Shown one piece after another: positions 44,962 to 52,754 of a stretch of 64,000 bases of DNA. This stretch comes from CAYUVF01 sp964448045 (GTDB taxonomy: Bacteria > Bacteroidota > Rhodothermia > Rhodothermales > Salinibacteraceae): contig CAYUVF010000006.1 of NCBI GenBank assembly GCA_964448045.1, positions 1-64,000 on the forward strand, given 5' to 3'. The notes under the pieces were generated by a model. It ran no database searches, had not been told where the DNA came from, and was given only the letters and a program-made list of their open reading frames with translations. The number at the start of each line of letters is the position of its first letter. Position 1 is the stretch's first letter. Position numbers and translations under genes: made by a program.

Positions 44962-45755
44962 CTACCGACCGCACGCTGACCGCTGTTGTCGTGGACGACG
45001 AAGAGCTGGCCCGCCGGGGCATCCGGTCGCGCGTCCAGCGAATGGATGGGCTCACCACCGCCCGCGAATGTGAGAACGGACGGGCAGCCGTCGAAGCCAT
45101 CCGCACGTGCGCGCCCGACCTTGTCTTCCTGGATGTCCAGATGCCGGGCCTGGACGGCTTCGACGTGATCGATGCCGTCGGTGCCGAGGCGATGCCCGTC
45201 GTCATCTTCGTGACGGCGTACGACCAGTACGCCCTCCGCGCCTTCGACGCGCACGCCCTCGACTACCTGCTCAAGCCCATCGACGAGGAGCGCTTCCGGG
45301 AGGCCGTCGAGCGCGCTCGCACCCGCGTCATCGAGCGTGAAGCTGGGGCCTTTGGCGAACAGCTCGCTGCGCTCATGGCCGATGTCGATGCCGCCGAGGC
45401 CGACGACGCTGCATCACCAATCATGGAGCGGTTCGTCATCAAAACAGGCGGGCGCGTCACCTTCGTCGATGCCGCAGATATCTGCTGGATCGAGGCGGCG
45501 GGCGACTACGTGCGCCTGCACACGGCGGAGAAGTCGCACCTCCTGCGCGAGACGATGGGCGGCATGGAGGACCAGCTCGATCCCGAGCGCTTCCTGCGCA
45601 TCCACCGCTCCACCATCATCAACACCGACTGCCTGAAGGAGCTGCGCCCCTATGGCAATAGCGAACACATCGTCGTGCTCGACGACGGCACCGAGCTGAA
45701 GCAGAGCCGCACCTATCGCGATGCCCTCTCGGAGTTCTTCGATGGCGCCGTGTGA
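44958..45755 (+). CDS. LytTR-family response regulator
   Basis: This 265-aa regulator has a receiver domain (residues 1-125) with the acidic pair VDDEE, the phosphoacceptor D59 in LVFLDVQMPG and the conserved lysine in YLLKPID. The C-terminal LytTR DNA-binding domain (about 155-260) shows FVIKTGGRVTFVDAADICWIEAAGDYV in part, and FLRIHRSTIINTDCL. It is coupled to the upstream kinase by overlapping codons. LytTR proteins bind direct repeats; none was searched exhaustively here. The adjacent exported genes (45894 onward) are possible targets. Confidence 0.94.
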   Translation: MTTDRTLTAVVVDDEELARRGIRSRVQRMDGLTTARECENGRAAVEAIRTCAPDLVFLDVQMPGLDGFDVIDAVGAEAMPVVIFVTAYDQYALRAFDAHALDYLLKPIDEERFREAVERARTRVIEREAGAFGEQLAALMADVDAAEADDAASPIMERFVIKTGGRVTFVDAADICWIEAAGDYVRLHTAEKSHLLRETMGGMEDQLDPERFLRIHRSTIINTDCLKELRPYGNSEHIVVLDDGTELKQSRTYRDALSEFFDGAV

Positions 45756-45893
45756 GGCCGGGGCAGATTCGGCTCATCGCAGATTCGGCTCATCGCATGT
45801 GCCCCTCGGCCCATCGATGCGCGCTTGCGCTGGTGATGGGCACGGCTCAGATTATCCCCCCGCGTCTCTTTTTCACGACCGCTCTCCGCACCG

Positions 45894-47351
45894 ATGATGC
45901 GACGCCAATGGCCCCTCGCCCTTTTGATGCTTCTCGTTCTGATGAGCGCCGCCCTCCGCCCGTCGGCCGCGTCCGGCCTGGAAGTCACCTACGTTGAGAC
46001 GTCCCGCAACAGCTTCAACGACCGCCCGCCGGGCCTCAACCTGACCGTCTCGTGGAGCAACAGCTGGCACAACGAGCGCAACCACGACGCCGCCTGGGTC
46101 TTCCTCAAGTTCAACCAGGAGGGCGCGTACCGGCACATCTACCTGAAGCCGGACTCAGGCCAGATGCTCTGGAAAGGAGAAGAGGCCATGCCAGATGCCG
46201 ACATCGAGATCGCCGAGGATGGAACGGGCTTCTTCGTGCACGCCGCAGAGCCCTATCGGGGCGACCTTAAGTATCACCTCTTCGTTGCGCAGGATACCGC
46301 GCGCACGCCGTTCGGCATCCGGTACGACCGGCTCGAAGGCCACGGCGTCGAAATGGTCTACATCCCCGAGGGCCCGTTCACGCTGGGCGACCCGGATACG
46401 TCGGCGCTCGGATTCGGGGCGTACTATCGCTCAGACGGCGACGGCCGGTTCGACGGACTGTACGAGATCACGGCGGCGGATCAGGAGATCCCGGTTGGCC
46501 CGGAGGACGGCCACCTGTACTACCGCGCCGACCGGGCGCGCTATCAGGGCAATCAGCAAGGACCCGTTCCGGCGGCGTTCCCAAAGGGCTTCGGTGCCTT
46601 TTACATCATGAAATACGAGGTGTCGCAGGGCGAATATGCTGCGTTTCTCAACACGCTGGGGAACTCGGCCGCAGCCCATCGGGCCAACTTCGGCGCGCCT
46701 CGATACGCCCAAAACGGCGGCTCCATCACGCTGGAGGGCGGCACCTATCACGCCGCGCATCCGGAGCGCCGCAACGTCTACTGGCACTGGGACGACATGA
46801 TGGCTTTTGCCGACTGGGCCGGCCTCCGCCCCTACACCGAGTTCGAGTACACAAAGGCCGCCCGCGGCCCGCTGGAGCCGAAACCCATCGAATACGCCTG
46901 GAACACGGCCTCGACCGACCGGATGGCCCGGCGCATCGACCCCGAGACGCAGTCCGCCATCATGATGAACGGGCTGGATGAGAGCGATCTGGCGAATGCG
47001 AATCGGGTCCAATTCGGCGCCTCGTATTACTGGGTGATGGACCTGGCAGGCAGCATGTGGGAGAAGGTGATCACGCCGGCCGACTCCGTGGGGCGCCGCT
47101 TCACCGGCCAGCACGGCGACGGCGCCATCACCGGCTACGGGTTTGCCGATGTGGACGAGTGGCCCGAGGGCATCTCCGGCGCCGCCGGCTACGGCTACCG
47201 CGGCGGCGGCTACTACGGCGGCCAGCCCTATCTTTCCGACTTTGTGCCCTTCAGCCCCATTGCCTTCCGGCGCTACGGCGCGTGGAGCGGCGGGCCCCGC
47301 AACGCGGCCTACGGCTTCCGCGCCGCCCGGACGGCGCCATCTGACTCGTGA
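45894..47351 (+). CDS. Exported formylglycine-generating-enzyme (SUMF1)-like protein
   Basis: This 485-aa protein has a signal peptide (residues 1-25, MRRQWPLALLMLLVLMSAAL, cut after ASG), then an Ig-like domain of about 110 residues. A SUMF1/FGE-sulfatase domain follows (about 150-480). It starts VEMVYIPEGPFTLGD, continues FYIMKYEVSQGEYAAFLN, and ends GPRNAAYGFRAAR. The copper-binding cysteine pair of true formylglycine-generating enzymes is not obvious, so it may be a carbohydrate- or protein-binding relative, as in many Bacteroidota surface proteins. The ATG at 45897 is an equal start. It lies 138 bp downstream of the LytTR gene. Confidence 0.85.
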   Translation: MMRRQWPLALLMLLVLMSAALRPSAASGLEVTYVETSRNSFNDRPPGLNLTVSWSNSWHNERNHDAAWVFLKFNQEGAYRHIYLKPDSGQMLWKGEEAMPDADIEIAEDGTGFFVHAAEPYRGDLKYHLFVAQDTARTPFGIRYDRLEGHGVEMVYIPEGPFTLGDPDTSALGFGAYYRSDGDGRFDGLYEITAADQEIPVGPEDGHLYYRADRARYQGNQQGPVPAAFPKGFGAFYIMKYEVSQGEYAAFLNTLGNSAAAHRANFGAPRYAQNGGSITLEGGTYHAAHPERRNVYWHWDDMMAFADWAGLRPYTEFEYTKAARGPLEPKPIEYAWNTASTDRMARRIDPETQSAIMMNGLDESDLANANRVQFGASYYWVMDLAGSMWEKVITPADSVGRRFTGQHGDGAITGYGFADVDEWPEGISGAAGYGYRGGGYYGGQPYLSDFVPFSPIAFRRYGAWSGGPRNAAYGFRAARTAPSDS

Positions 47352-47584
47352 CCAAGCTCCGATGCGCGCCGCCTCCCACCAATCTGCTTTTCTTCCGATG
47401 CGCGCAGCATGCCCGATGCCGAATCGTCCGGCCGGCTTGCCGTGAAGAGACTGTCGTTAATTCGATACGCCTCGTCGCATTACAGATGCGCGTCGTCGCT
47501 TTCCGCTCGCGTCCCGCCCCCGCAGTGCCGATGATGCATCACAGATCCCTCCCCTTTCAGATTCCGCTTTGTCCCTTGCTCCGC

Positions 47585-49006
47585 ATGTTCCAGCCTGTCG
47601 CCGCCGCCCTCTCGACCCTGCTCCTCTTCGCCGGACTCGCCGCAATGCCTCCGTCAATCACCGCTCAGCCCGACGCTGGCGCGCCGGAGCCCTTCGCCAT
47701 CGAGGGCTACTGGAGCGGCGCCTACGTGCGCGGATCGTCCGTGCAGCGGGTGCACGCTACCGTCACCGTCGTGGACGACACGGCGCGCATCGCGCTCACG
47801 AACGAGGACTGGTTCTACTTCGGCGGCCGGAGCCCCGTCCCTATCACGCGCACCGAGGACGGGCGGCTGGCCTTCGACGCGCACTACGGCCCGGCCACCG
47901 TCGACGTCGACTCGACGTACCGCGAGCTCATCGGCACGGTGGGCAATAGCGAGCCGGCCATCAGACTCCATCTCAAGAAAAGCGCCCGTCCGCCGAGTCC
48001 GCCGCCTCCGACGGAAACGGAAATCACTTTCCAGAGCGGCGACGCGACGCTGCACGGCACGGTGGTGACGCCGGCCGGGCCGGGGCCGCATCCCGCAATG
48101 GTGTACGTGCCAGGCCGCGGATGCGCCTCGCGCGGGGGCGGGCTGCGGCGGCTCCGCTGGATGGCGCGCTACGGCCTCGCCGGGCTCGCCTACGACAACC
48201 GCGGGGCGGGCGCCTCGGACGGCGATTGCAAGGCGACGACCATCACAACGGAGAGCCGCGACATCCGCGCGGCCCTGCAGGCGCTGGCGAGCCGCGATGC
48301 CATCGACGCCGAGCGGATCGGCCTCTGGGGCAACAGCGCTGCCGGCTGGTACGTGCCACACGCGGCTGCCCGGTCGGACGTGCCGGTGGCGTTCATCGTC
48401 ACGAAGGTGGGGCCAGCGACGAGCGTCGAGGCACAGCAGAAGGACAACGCGAGCTACATCGCCCGCGACATGGGCCTCGCGCCCGCTGATAGCGCCAAGA
48501 TGCTCCGCTACGTCGACCTCATGTTCGCCAGCGATCGGCCCAACGACGCCGTCTTCACCGAGATGCAGGAGCTGCTGGCGCATGGCGATCGCACCGGATG
48601 GGCCGATCAGTTCCTCGTGCGCGACCCGGCCATCGGCGACGTGCCGGCGACCGCGGCCGGGCTCGACAGCCTCTGGGCCCGCCGCTACGCCTACGATCCG
48701 GCCGATGATCTGCGGCAGCTGGACATGCCGTTCCTCGCGTTCTTCGGTGCAGACGACCGGATCACGCCGCCTGCCGAGAACGCACCCCGCCTGCGCCGGC
48801 TGCTGGCGGAGGGGAATCACTATGCGGCCCGCGTGGTCGTTGTCCCCAAAACGGGCCACGGCCTCGGGCAGGGCGCGACCGTCCGCCAGCTATCGACTGG
48901 CGATATCCCATCGGGAACCTACTACTGGAAGTTCTACAACGTCGCGCCCACCTACCTGGCGCCGCTGGTCGACTTTCTCGACGAACACGCCTTCTCCAAC
49001 CGTTAA
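47585..49006 (+). CDS. Secreted alpha/beta hydrolase with an N-terminal beta domain
   Basis: From the ATG at 47585 this is a 473-aa protein. The signal peptide (MFQPVAAALSTLLLFAGLAA) is followed by a beta-rich domain of about 120 residues (EGYWSGAYVRGSSVQRV onward). An alpha/beta-hydrolase domain follows: oxyanion region PGRGCASRGG, nucleophile in GLWGNSAAGW, acid in FFGADDRITPP and histidine in KTGHGLGQG. It probably acts as a peptidase or esterase in the periplasm or at the surface. In-frame starts upstream to 47348 lack a signal. Confidence 0.85.
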   Translation: MFQPVAAALSTLLLFAGLAAMPPSITAQPDAGAPEPFAIEGYWSGAYVRGSSVQRVHATVTVVDDTARIALTNEDWFYFGGRSPVPITRTEDGRLAFDAHYGPATVDVDSTYRELIGTVGNSEPAIRLHLKKSARPPSPPPPTETEITFQSGDATLHGTVVTPAGPGPHPAMVYVPGRGCASRGGGLRRLRWMARYGLAGLAYDNRGAGASDGDCKATTITTESRDIRAALQALASRDAIDAERIGLWGNSAAGWYVPHAAARSDVPVAFIVTKVGPATSVEAQQKDNASYIARDMGLAPADSAKMLRYVDLMFASDRPNDAVFTEMQELLAHGDRTGWADQFLVRDPAIGDVPATAAGLDSLWARRYAYDPADDLRQLDMPFLAFFGADDRITPPAENAPRLRRLLAEGNHYAARVVVVPKTGHGLGQGATVRQLSTGDIPSGTYYWKFYNVAPTYLAPLVDFLDEHAFSNR

Positions 49007-49110
49007 CCGCCTCATGTCTCTCCCCGTCACACTCGAACCGGTTGCTCCCCATCACACTGCCGGCGAGGCGTTCGCTTTCGTCATCGTGAACGAGGAGGAC
49101 GACCTGGTCG

Positions 49111-49266
49111 GCGCCCAAAGAGGTCGTCGTATTCGACGTGCTCGACCAAACCGCCAGCGCCAAAGTCATCGCCGACTGGGGTGTGGACTATCTGCTTCTC
49201 GCCAAAACCGACGAGCGCTGGATGATTCGGCAGATCCTCTGGCGGAGCCCGCCCCCCGGCGGGTGA
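49111..49266 (+). pseudogene. C-terminal remnant of an NTF2-like (Lumazine_bd_2-type) protein
   Basis: In the frame ending TGA 49264-49266 the sequence reads KEVVVFDVLDQTASAKV and then VDYLLLAKTDERWMIRQILW, which is the C-terminal half of a small NTF2-like/putative lumazine-binding domain protein. The frame is closed by a TGA at 49087 and the N-terminal half is missing, so this is a truncated relic. It lies 8-260 bp after the hydrolase gene. Confidence 0.6.
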
Positions 49267-49368
49267 ACCCGACTGGGAAGATCGCTCGGGGCTTTCGTTC
49301 ATCGCACAAAATCCGTTCATTGGAGAGCGCAGTCCTGCTCATTCTCACCGGATTTCGTCCCCACACTG

Positions 49369-50256
49369 ATGTCCACTCGCCCGCTTCGCCCCCTGCCGAC
49401 CCTGCTCCTCGCGGCGGCGCTCGCCCTCTCCGCCTGCACGCCGTCTTCTGGCGACGAGGCCGTCTCCGACACTGCCCCGGCCGTCCCGAACGGCACGCTG
49501 ATGCTGGCCGGCGGCGCCATCGAACCCGACCTCTACGCCGAGTTCGTCCGGCTGGCCGGCGGAGCCGATGCCCAGATCGTGTATGTGCCCACTGCCGCGC
49601 AGATCGTGGACCTCGAATCGACCCGAGCGTTCGTGCGGGAGAACGCCGCACAGGTCGGCGCCTCGCCCGGCAACATGACCGTGCTCCACACGCGCGACTC
49701 GCTCGTGGCCGACACCGATTCGTTCGCTGCGCCACTTGACTCTGCCGATGCCGTGTGGTTCAGCGGGGGGCGGCAGTGGCGCCTCGTCGATGCCTACTCG
49801 GGGACGAAGACGCTGGACGGCTTCTGGTCGGTGCTGGAGCGCGGCGGCGTCCTCGGCGGCAGTTCGGCGGGCGCAACCATCCAGGGCTCGTTCCTCGTGC
49901 GCGGCGACACGGAAACGAACGAAATCATGATGGGCAACCACCAGAAGGGATTCGGCTTCCTGCCGCAGTCGGCGGTGGATCAGCACCTGCTGGCACGCGA
50001 CCGGCAGTACGACCTGATCCCGGTGATCGAAGCGCATCCGGAGCTGCTGGGCATCGGCCTCGATGAGAACACCGCGCTCGTGGTGCGGGGCGACACGGCG
50101 CGCGTCGTGGGCGAGAGCGTCGTCGCCATTTACGACCACCGCCGCTGGACCGCGGCTGACCGCACGATGGACCGCGACGACCAGTTCTTCTTCCTAGAGC
50201 CCGGCGACCGGCTGGATCTGCGCACCCGGCAGGAGTTGGCGCCGGCCGCGCAGTAA
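49369..50256 (+). CDS. Cyanophycinase-like peptidase S51 lipoprotein
   Basis: This 295-aa protein has a lipoprotein signal ending ALSAC (C23). The peptidase S51 domain follows: NGTLMLAGGAIEPD, QIVYVPTAAQ, AVWFSGGRQWRL, and the nucleophile serine in GGSSAGA (S166), which is diagnostic. Cyanophycinases release beta-Asp-Arg dipeptides; exported lipoprotein relatives are common in Bacteroidota and their substrate is unknown. It stands between the NTF2 remnant and the ASCH gene, all on the same strand. Confidence 0.9.
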   Translation: MSTRPLRPLPTLLLAAALALSACTPSSGDEAVSDTAPAVPNGTLMLAGGAIEPDLYAEFVRLAGGADAQIVYVPTAAQIVDLESTRAFVRENAAQVGASPGNMTVLHTRDSLVADTDSFAAPLDSADAVWFSGGRQWRLVDAYSGTKTLDGFWSVLERGGVLGGSSAGATIQGSFLVRGDTETNEIMMGNHQKGFGFLPQSAVDQHLLARDRQYDLIPVIEAHPELLGIGLDENTALVVRGDTARVVGESVVAIYDHRRWTAADRTMDRDDQFFFLEPGDRLDLRTRQELAPAAQ

Positions 50257-50293
50257 ATCGAAGTCACGCGTTTCCTTCATTCCTCTCACTGCG

Positions 50294-50791
50294 ATGGACG
50301 CGTCCGTCCACAACCTCTGGCGCGCCTACCTTCGCTCGGTAGGCGAAACGCCAGCGACGACCGACAAGACGTTCGCCGCGTGGTCGTTCGGCGATACGCC
50401 GGCGCTGGCCGACGAGCTGGCGGCGCTCGTGCTCCGCGGCGCGAAGCGGGCCACCTCGCCCTCGGTGTGGGAGTTGGAGGCAGCGGGCGAGCCGATCCCC
50501 AAGCCCGGCGACCTGCACATCATCACCGGCAGCGCGGGCGTCGCGCAATGTATCATTCGGACTACACAGGTCGACACCATTCCTTTCAACCGCGTGAGCG
50601 CCCGCTACGCCGGTATCGAGGGGGAGGGCGACGGCTCACTGGCCTACTGGCGCTGCACCCACTGGGCCTATTACGAGCGCGTCCTCGCCGGCACCGACTA
50701 CACGCCTCGGCCCGATATGCCCGTCGTGTGCGAGCGATTTGAGGTCGTATTTACCCGCGCCCATCCTGCACCCGCCCAGCGCGACTCGTAG
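50294..50791 (+). CDS. ASCH-domain protein
   Basis: This 165-aa protein matches the ASCH (PUA-like beta-barrel) fold: the helical N-terminus (HNLWRAYLRSVGE, AAWSFGDTPALADELAALVL) is followed by GAKRATSPSVWELE, KPGDLHIITGSAGVAQCII and YWRCTHWAYYERVL. The family is thought to bind RNA or to act on modified nucleosides. It begins 37 bp after the cyanophycinase-like gene and may share its transcript. Confidence 0.85.
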   Translation: MDASVHNLWRAYLRSVGETPATTDKTFAAWSFGDTPALADELAALVLRGAKRATSPSVWELEAAGEPIPKPGDLHIITGSAGVAQCIIRTTQVDTIPFNRVSARYAGIEGEGDGSLAYWRCTHWAYYERVLAGTDYTPRPDMPVVCERFEVVFTRAHPAPAQRDS

Positions 50792-50802
50792 CAGCCTCGA
50801 CG

Positions 50803-50842
50803 GGCATGGATATCCGCCGCGTGCGTTGTATCTTGCGAGAGG
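50803..50842 (+). promoter_or_regulatory. Promoter-like block repeated at 58226-58265
   Basis: Thirty of 40 bases match the block at 58226-58265, including ATGGAT and TATCTT at 17-bp spacing (50806-50811 and 50829-50834). It could be a promoter or a regulator site. No gene starts within 300 bp downstream. Confidence 0.35.
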
Positions 50843-51021
50843 CGTACGCTTTTAGATCCAAGATGGATGGGCGTTGCGCAAACAGGCCGCAATCGATCAC
50901 CGAAAGTGCGCACTCATCGCTGGGCAGACCAGGGGTGCTGCAGAAACGTAGCCCGGCCTGCCACGACCTCAGTCAATCAAAAATATGCTCAAACCGTTTG
51001 AGGGACTGGGTGCGGGTGCTC

Positions 51022-51043
51022 TAATCAACGCGTAATCAACGCG
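51022..51043. repeat. Perfect 11-bp tandem duplication
   Basis: TAATCAACGCG occurs twice in direct succession (51022-51032, 51033-51043), about 140 bp upstream of the FecI-like start. Confidence 0.8.
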
Positions 51044-51066
51044 AACGGGCGCTAACGATCCATCTG

Positions 51067-51096
51067 ACAGATAGTTATTGTACAGATAGTCATTGT
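51067..51096. repeat. 15-bp tandem duplication, one mismatch
   Basis: ACAGATAGTTATTGT (51067-51081) is followed by ACAGATAGTCATTGT (51082-51096), about 85 bp upstream of the FecI-like start. It is AT-rich and well placed to be a binding site or promoter region. Confidence 0.75.
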
Positions 51097-51179
51097 AGGG
51101 ACCGTGTGTGTAATACGCATGCAGGAAGCCGGTTCACCCGGAGCGTTTTGCGTTTTGCTGGCTGGCTTCCGGCCAGTTG

Positions 51180-51773
51180 ATGAGTCGATCCTTCTTTATG
51201 GGTAGATCTGCTGATTTTGCGGGCTTGTGCCGTCGTCTGAAAGCCTCAGACCGGGAGGCGTTCGAGCATCTGTTTCGGACGTTACACGATGCAATCTATC
51301 GGTACGTTCGCTCGCTTACGAAGACCCCCGCCGTGGCCGCCGACATCACACAGGATGTGTTCGTTAGCTTGTGGGAAGCCCGTGATCGGTTGGATCCGTC
51401 CCGCTCACTGGAAGCGTATGTGTACCGGATGGCCCGCAACCGCGTCTACAATCATCAGCGCGACAAGCGCACGCACGCCGACAAACGAGCGGAGATGCAC
51501 GCCATGGGGGCACCAGATGGGCAGCCCGCCCCCCTGCCCGACGCCGCGTTGCACGCCGATGTGCTGGAATCGAACCTTAATGCGTGGATCGAAGCCCTCC
51601 CGGAGCGGCAGCGTGAAGCCTTCGTGCTGAGCCGCTTCAACGGGCTCAGCCACGACGAAATTGCCGCCATCATGGACATCTCGCCCCGTACGGTTAACAA
51701 CCACATCGTGAGTGCGCTGAAGACGCTCCGCGCTCGTATCCGCGCTTTTGAACCAAGCCTTCTGGACCAATGA
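51180..51773 (+). CDS. ECF sigma factor, FecI-like
   Basis: This 197-aa factor starts at the ATG 51180 (the upstream TTG at 51177 would add one residue). Region 2 is visible in AFEHLFRTLHDAIYRYVRSLTKTPAVAADITQDVFVSLW in parts, and region 4 in EALPERQREAFVLSRFNGLSHDEIAAIMDISPRTVNNHI in parts. Its stop overlaps the start of the FecR-like gene (ATGA at 51770-51773). With FecR and a FecA-like receptor downstream it forms a cell-surface signalling trio, in which the receptor-bound ligand frees the sigma factor to transcribe the receptor gene. Confidence 0.94.
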   Translation: MSRSFFMGRSADFAGLCRRLKASDREAFEHLFRTLHDAIYRYVRSLTKTPAVAADITQDVFVSLWEARDRLDPSRSLEAYVYRMARNRVYNHQRDKRTHADKRAEMHAMGAPDGQPAPLPDAALHADVLESNLNAWIEALPERQREAFVLSRFNGLSHDEIAAIMDISPRTVNNHIVSALKTLRARIRAFEPSLLDQ

Positions 51774-52738
51774 ACGGCGATGACCAACGGCCCATTCCGG
51801 ATGACCTGCGCGATCGGCTGGCCGAAGAACCGGCCGAGGAGCGCGCGGCCCTGAAGCGCGTGTGGCACATGCTCGGCGATGCAGAATGGCCCGATGATGA
51901 GGCGCCTTCTGCCGATACGACATGGGCCGCCGTCCGGGGACGCCTCGAATCGGAGGCGAGCGGAGCCGGCCGGTCGGAGCAGACGTCTCGGCACCGGATG
52001 CTCTGGGCTGTAGCGGCTGGCGTGCTTCTGCTGGTCGCTGCAGGGCTCTTTTTCTGGCAGCAGCCCACGACGATCACCGTTCCGGCTGGCAAGCACGCAG
52101 GAGCCACCCTGCCGGATGGTTCGGTGGTCGAGCTGAATAGCGGCACTACACTATCCTTTCCGCGGCAATTTAACGCATGGCCGTTCCTCCCTGCCGACCG
52201 GCGCATTGTCCATCTCCAGGGCGAGGCGTTTTTCAAGGTTAAGCCCACCGATCGGCCGTTCATCGTGGAGACGTTCAACGCGCGCGTTGAGGTGCTCGGC
52301 ACGCAGTTTAACGTCCGGGCTCGTGCCGATCGCGACACGGGAGGAACGCAGGTTACGCTCGCCGAAGGACGCGTGCGCATTCAGGCCGTTGGCCACTCCG
52401 GTGATGCTGTGATGCTGTCCGAAGCCGGGCAGTCGAGCCGCGTGGAACAGGCGGCCTCGATGCCCACCCGTCCGCGCCCGGTAGGAATCGAGCGAGCGCT
52501 GGCATGGCGCCAACAAGGGTTTGCGGCGTCCGACTGGCCGCTGTCCGCCATCCTGGCTGAACTGGAACGCCGGCACGACGTGCGCATCACCGTCCGCGTC
52601 CCCGCCGTCCTAAGCGACTCGATGACGCTTTACTACCCGCGTCACACCGAGGCGGAGACGATTATCCACGACATTGCCGTCGCGAAAGGGCTCGCGTATC
52701 GGGCCACCACCCGGGGGTTCGAGCTCACATCTCAATAA
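51770..52738 (+). CDS. FecR-like anti-sigma factor
   Basis: This 322-aa protein has a cytoplasmic N-terminal part (about residues 1-75), one transmembrane helix (about 78-97), and a periplasmic FecR domain with TITVPAGKHAGATLPDGSVVELNSGTTL in parts and VHLQGEAFFKV. The C-terminal part resembles an STN-like fold (SAILAELERRHDVRITV). It links the outer-membrane receptor to the ECF factor. It overlaps the sigma gene by 4 bp, and the receptor gene follows after 16 bp. Confidence 0.93.
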   Translation: MNGDDQRPIPDDLRDRLAEEPAEERAALKRVWHMLGDAEWPDDEAPSADTTWAAVRGRLESEASGAGRSEQTSRHRMLWAVAAGVLLLVAAGLFFWQQPTTITVPAGKHAGATLPDGSVVELNSGTTLSFPRQFNAWPFLPADRRIVHLQGEAFFKVKPTDRPFIVETFNARVEVLGTQFNVRARADRDTGGTQVTLAEGRVRIQAVGHSGDAVMLSEAGQSSRVEQAASMPTRPRPVGIERALAWRQQGFAASDWPLSAILAELERRHDVRITVRVPAVLSDSMTLYYPRHTEAETIIHDIAVAKGLAYRATTRGFELTSQ

Positions 52739-52754
52739 TGCGTCCACCGCGCCC

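Larger units (their letters stand above)
50792..51179. other. Upstream region of the FecI-like gene
   Basis: These 388 bp hold a promoter-like block shared with the region before the Crp/Fnr gene (50803-50842) and two short tandem duplications (51022-51043 and 51067-51096). No convincing gene is present. Confidence 0.6.
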
